Notes under the pieces: model-generated
Told to the model about the DNA's origin: nothing
What the model saw: the letters and a program-made list of their open reading frames with translations, nothing else
The model's database searches: none
In this document: in pieces, positions 52,231 through 54,848 of the stretch
Position numbering within the stretch: the first letter of the stretch is position 1
How the letters are laid out: each line of letters begins with the position of its first letter
Program-made: the position numbers and the translations under genes
Source: an uncultured Lachnospiraceae bacterium
GTDB taxonomy: Bacteria > Bacillota > Clostridia > Lachnospirales > Lachnospiraceae
DNA: 54,848 nucleotides
Reading direction: 5' to 3'
Assembly (NCBI GenBank): GCA_910585905.1
Contig: CAJUID010000018.1
Coordinates: 1 to 54,848, forward strand

Positions 52231-54777
52231 CTATTTTCTGGCACTCTCATCATCTACATCAAGTCTCTCCTGATAAAAACTATCCGCTCCATTCAAAACA
52301 TTCTTCTTCATCAACAAACTTCCTGCATACATCAAGTAACGAACTCCACTGGCTATTGCCATCTCCTCCGCTGCTGCTTTCTTTGCATTCACGACAGCAT
52401 CATTAATCATGTTATCTCCCTTAACCTCAATAAGCTGATAGGAGCCATCCTCCATCAATGCAAGGAAGTCGGGATAATACTTTCTTACCCTCTTTGATTC
52501 TGGGTCAAAATACTGTACAGCCAAGTCTCCCTGACCTGATGTAAACATACCAGTAAAATAAATTTCCTTTACCTGATTGCTGGTAATATACTGTAGGAAA
52601 CATTCTCGTTCTGGTTTGGAATCAAAGCAATAGGTATCAGCATGAAAACTCTTTGCAATTTCAGCAGAAGTAAAATTATTATGTCCCTTAGTAATTACCA
52701 ATTCATCAGATGCCGTAAATTCATAATATCCCGCATCTTTAGGCTCTCTGAGCAGCACCATATCCACATCCTCGCTTTTCTGCGTACTCTTCACCTCATA
52801 AAGTGCATGGAAAATCTTTGGAATAATTACATCATCCAAGATTTCATTATGACGATTCACTGCCTCCACAATAACCGCTACACCATCAACTGATTCTCGA
52901 AGGATTTTTTCTATCTTTAGGCATGGAATATTCATATAAAATGAAATTTCTCCAACAAGAGAAAATGCACTGTATTTATTCTGATCTTTCATCTCATCTA
53001 TATTGGTTTCCTTTTCGGAGAGACCAATCCGCAAACTGCCCTTTTCATACATCTTCGCCTCATATTTCGCCTCATCTAGTGTGGCAATACCAAAATCAAT
53101 GGGAGCTAAATATCCTTTTTCAACCAACGAATACTCATGCCATAATCTCTTCATACGAATACTTCTTGGGGGAGGAAGAACCCTTACCTTGTATTTGTCT
53201 TTCTTCGTTTCAGATGACTTTCCAAAGTCGGAAATTTCCATATTGTAATTTTTACGTAGTTCCTCATTCAAAGTATCATAGTTCTCCTTAGACAGAAAAA
53301 CCGTAGCTTTTAGCTGTTCATCTGACAACTTGCGCAAACACCGCATCGTTGCCTGCAAGACAAAAACTTTCGACTTCGGACTTCGGAAAAGTGCGATTCC
53401 TAGCAGAGAACGGCAATTCCAACCCTCACGCCCCTTTTCTACAAGTATAATGAATTGTTTTTTACTGCCCTCTGTACCCACAACATCCAGATTGTTAAAA
53501 TTTCTTATGTCTTCATCCTTTGTAACTTTTGAATCACCCGTATTAACAAGGATAGTAGAAAGAGGAATATCGAGTTTACTGAGAATTTTTTCAACCGCTG
53601 GACGAACTATATTGTTTGCTTCCTCAACACCAGCTGCAAAGATAGCGAGTTTTGGCAGAAGCCCTTCGTAACACTCCCCGCCATAACGTTCCCAAAACAT
53701 TTTGATAGATGCGTGGAGGAATTCCTCACTTTTCACATTATCAAAACCAATTGGGTCTGCATCTTTTAGAAATCTTTTTGCTATAGATTCATTCAATCCA
53801 TAAGCATAGACTACTTCTGGCAATACTTGTTTATTGACATAGGGAGTACCCGTATAGTTATAGCAGGCAACAATAGCTGTGCTTTCTGCCAGACGATTGA
53901 TTGTGTTTCTCAATGTTGTTTTATTTGCTCCGCCGGAGCGGAGTTCTTTTTCCAAATTTGCACCAAATAAGTGATGTGCTTCATCTACATATACACCTAG
54001 CTGTGGTAAACGGCACAGTTTTTTGAAGCGTTGATTCTCCATTAAAGAAGCATCATCCCATACATCTTCATCATCGTCGTCGTCAGCACCATAAACATCT
54101 GAGAGTAATGAACCACTGCCAAATAAAATATCTACGGCTTTATCTGCTTTTCGCCTTTTCTTTACAATAATTTTTTGATTATTTGAAATTACTACATTAA
54201 AATCAGAATCATCAATCGTATGGAGCATAACACCGCTTTTCTCGAGGAAATGGTATTTAATGTTTGCATCCAATACTCGAGCATATTCAGGTGGCACAAC
54301 CTTTGTCTTGTCAAAGGTCATAATCTCACGTAGAGATTCCAGAACCGTCTTGTCTGGAGCAAAGACTAAGGCATTATGGCAAAAACGCTTGTCCTTCGGA
54401 TATTTCTTAGCGAGAAGAAACTCATAAAAAATACAGGTTGCCATGAGAATAGTCTTGCCGAGTCCCATTGTCAAGGCATAGATGTAGTTCGGATAACTCT
54501 CCCTGTATTTTTTCATCTGTTTGAAAACCATCTCATTCTGCTTGTTTAAGTCAGTCGTAAAGAGTGACTGTTGCCCACCTTTGGTAACTGTATAATAAGA
54601 GACATCGGAGAAATCATTTCTCTGGTTCCTCCAATCATCGAATATTTCGTACATATGCGCATTATTCATGAATTCCTTGATGAAGACATACATTTCCAGA
54701 GCTTCAAACTGTGGTTTACGAAGAAATGCATCTGGATTTTCGTTGTTGTCATTATAGGCAAGGATTTTTTTTGTCAA
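52231..54777 (-). CDS. Type III-like restriction helicase/nuclease (Res)
   Basis: A protein of at least 848 residues. Walker A is ALTMGLGKTILMA (about residues 101-113), the DEAH box is in VYVDEAHHLFG, and superfamily 2 motifs continue with VACYNYTGTPY and ILVEKGREGWNCRSLLGIAL. The C-terminus has a PD-(D/E)XK nuclease core: Asp770 in YYPDFLALM and EVK (784-786) in QLIEVKG. This is the layout of Res subunits of type III restriction enzymes and related defence helicases. No methyltransferase gene is in view; it would lie beyond the window edge upstream. The TTG start is doubtful: the frame stays open for 18 more codons upstream (to TAA at 54832-54834). Confidence 0.85.
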   Translation of the reverse strand: MTKKILAYNDNNENPDAFLRKPQFEALEMYVFIKEFMNNAHMYEIFDDWRNQRNDFSDVSYYTVTKGGQQSLFTTDLNKQNEMVFKQMKKYRESYPNYIYALTMGLGKTILMATCIFYEFLLAKKYPKDKRFCHNALVFAPDKTVLESLREIMTFDKTKVVPPEYARVLDANIKYHFLEKSGVMLHTIDDSDFNVVISNNQKIIVKKRRKADKAVDILFGSGSLLSDVYGADDDDDEDVWDDASLMENQRFKKLCRLPQLGVYVDEAHHLFGANLEKELRSGGANKTTLRNTINRLAESTAIVACYNYTGTPYVNKQVLPEVVYAYGLNESIAKRFLKDADPIGFDNVKSEEFLHASIKMFWERYGGECYEGLLPKLAIFAAGVEEANNIVRPAVEKILSKLDIPLSTILVNTGDSKVTKDEDIRNFNNLDVVGTEGSKKQFIILVEKGREGWNCRSLLGIALFRSPKSKVFVLQATMRCLRKLSDEQLKATVFLSKENYDTLNEELRKNYNMEISDFGKSSETKKDKYKVRVLPPPRSIRMKRLWHEYSLVEKGYLAPIDFGIATLDEAKYEAKMYEKGSLRIGLSEKETNIDEMKDQNKYSAFSLVGEISFYMNIPCLKIEKILRESVDGVAVIVEAVNRHNEILDDVIIPKIFHALYEVKSTQKSEDVDMVLLREPKDAGYYEFTASDELVITKGHNNFTSAEIAKSFHADTYCFDSKPERECFLQYITSNQVKEIYFTGMFTSGQGDLAVQYFDPESKRVRKYYPDFLALMEDGSYQLIEVKGDNMINDAVVNAKKAAAEEMAIASGVRYLMYAGSLLMKKNVLNGADSFYQERLDVDDESARK

Positions 54778-54848
54778 GTCATTATATCTTGAGCCTTCAA
54801 TAAGTCTTTTGAAAAAAGCTAAAAAAATCTGTTATAATAAATGGGGAG

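Noticed and set aside
54751..54777. TTGACA and TATAAT on the minus strand near the restriction gene start
   Set aside because: The spacer is only 15 bases and the sequence reads as conserved-looking coding codons (LTKKILAYND).
1..54848. CRISPR arrays, tRNA and rRNA genes
   Set aside because: No regularly spaced short repeats, cloverleaf-like or rRNA-like sequences were seen; the dispersed repeats are too far apart and too long for CRISPR.

Overview
The window is low-GC DNA with Gram-positive (Firmicutes) features: strong AGGAGG-type ribosome binding sites, frequent TTG/GTG starts, AddAB instead of RecBCD, a YaaR-HolB-RicT-TrmN6-RsmI cluster, and YesM/YesN two-component genes. Gene order and protein style point to a gut-type member of the Clostridia, most likely Lachnospiraceae; the family call is inference. 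No rRNA, tRNA or CRISPR array was recognised.

Region by region. (1) 113-3685: a large membrane-anchored protein with a C39-peptidase-like end and two small proteins of unknown function. (2) 3870-11945, all minus strand: a housekeeping block murA > DnaJ/degenerate-GGDEF fusion > tmk > yaaR > holB > ricT > trmN6 > rsmI (cell wall, dTMP supply, clamp loader, RNA modification). (3) 12189-14721: a lone OLD-family ATPase/TOPRIM nuclease and a flavin reductase. (4) 15054-23451, plus strand: a small Ig-like protein, a small membrane protein, then addB and addA; nadE converges from the other strand. (5) 25844-32458, accessory: a phosphopantetheinyl transferase, a lipoprotein, an orphan LytTR response regulator, a decayed IS, a secreted protein with a Cys/His motif, a membrane-anchored protein and an IS66-like scrap. 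(6) 32574-39336: an ABC exporter pair, a WYL regulator > GyrI-like > TfoX-N operon, a 590-bp palindrome and a membrane acyltransferase. (7) 39381-47889, minus strand: a YesN/YesM two-component pair followed by a complete YtfQ-YtfR-YtfT-YjfF sugar ABC importer. (8) 48136-51566: a second ABC pair, of the antimicrobial-peptide/lipid export type, with a promoter and an OmpR-type direct repeat. (9) 51975-54848: a YhcG (DUF1016) remnant and a type III-like restriction helicase/nuclease running toward the window edge.

Most notable are non-coding signals. A ~125-bp three-hairpin repeat sits immediately before the start codons of two unrelated genes (holB and nadE) and carries the ribosome binding site with it. 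Two copies of a 20-bp-period direct repeat resembling AgrA/LytTR boxes lie either side of the orphan LytTR regulator, each upstream of a gene for an exported protein; a decayed IS now separates one of them from its gene. A ~590-bp imperfect palindrome is built from two diverged, formerly coding arms. A dispersed palindromic repeat occurs six times, always in the same orientation. Two near-identical terminators sit between the sugar-binding-protein gene and the rest of its transporter operon. All functional statements rest on motif reading; no database search was run.
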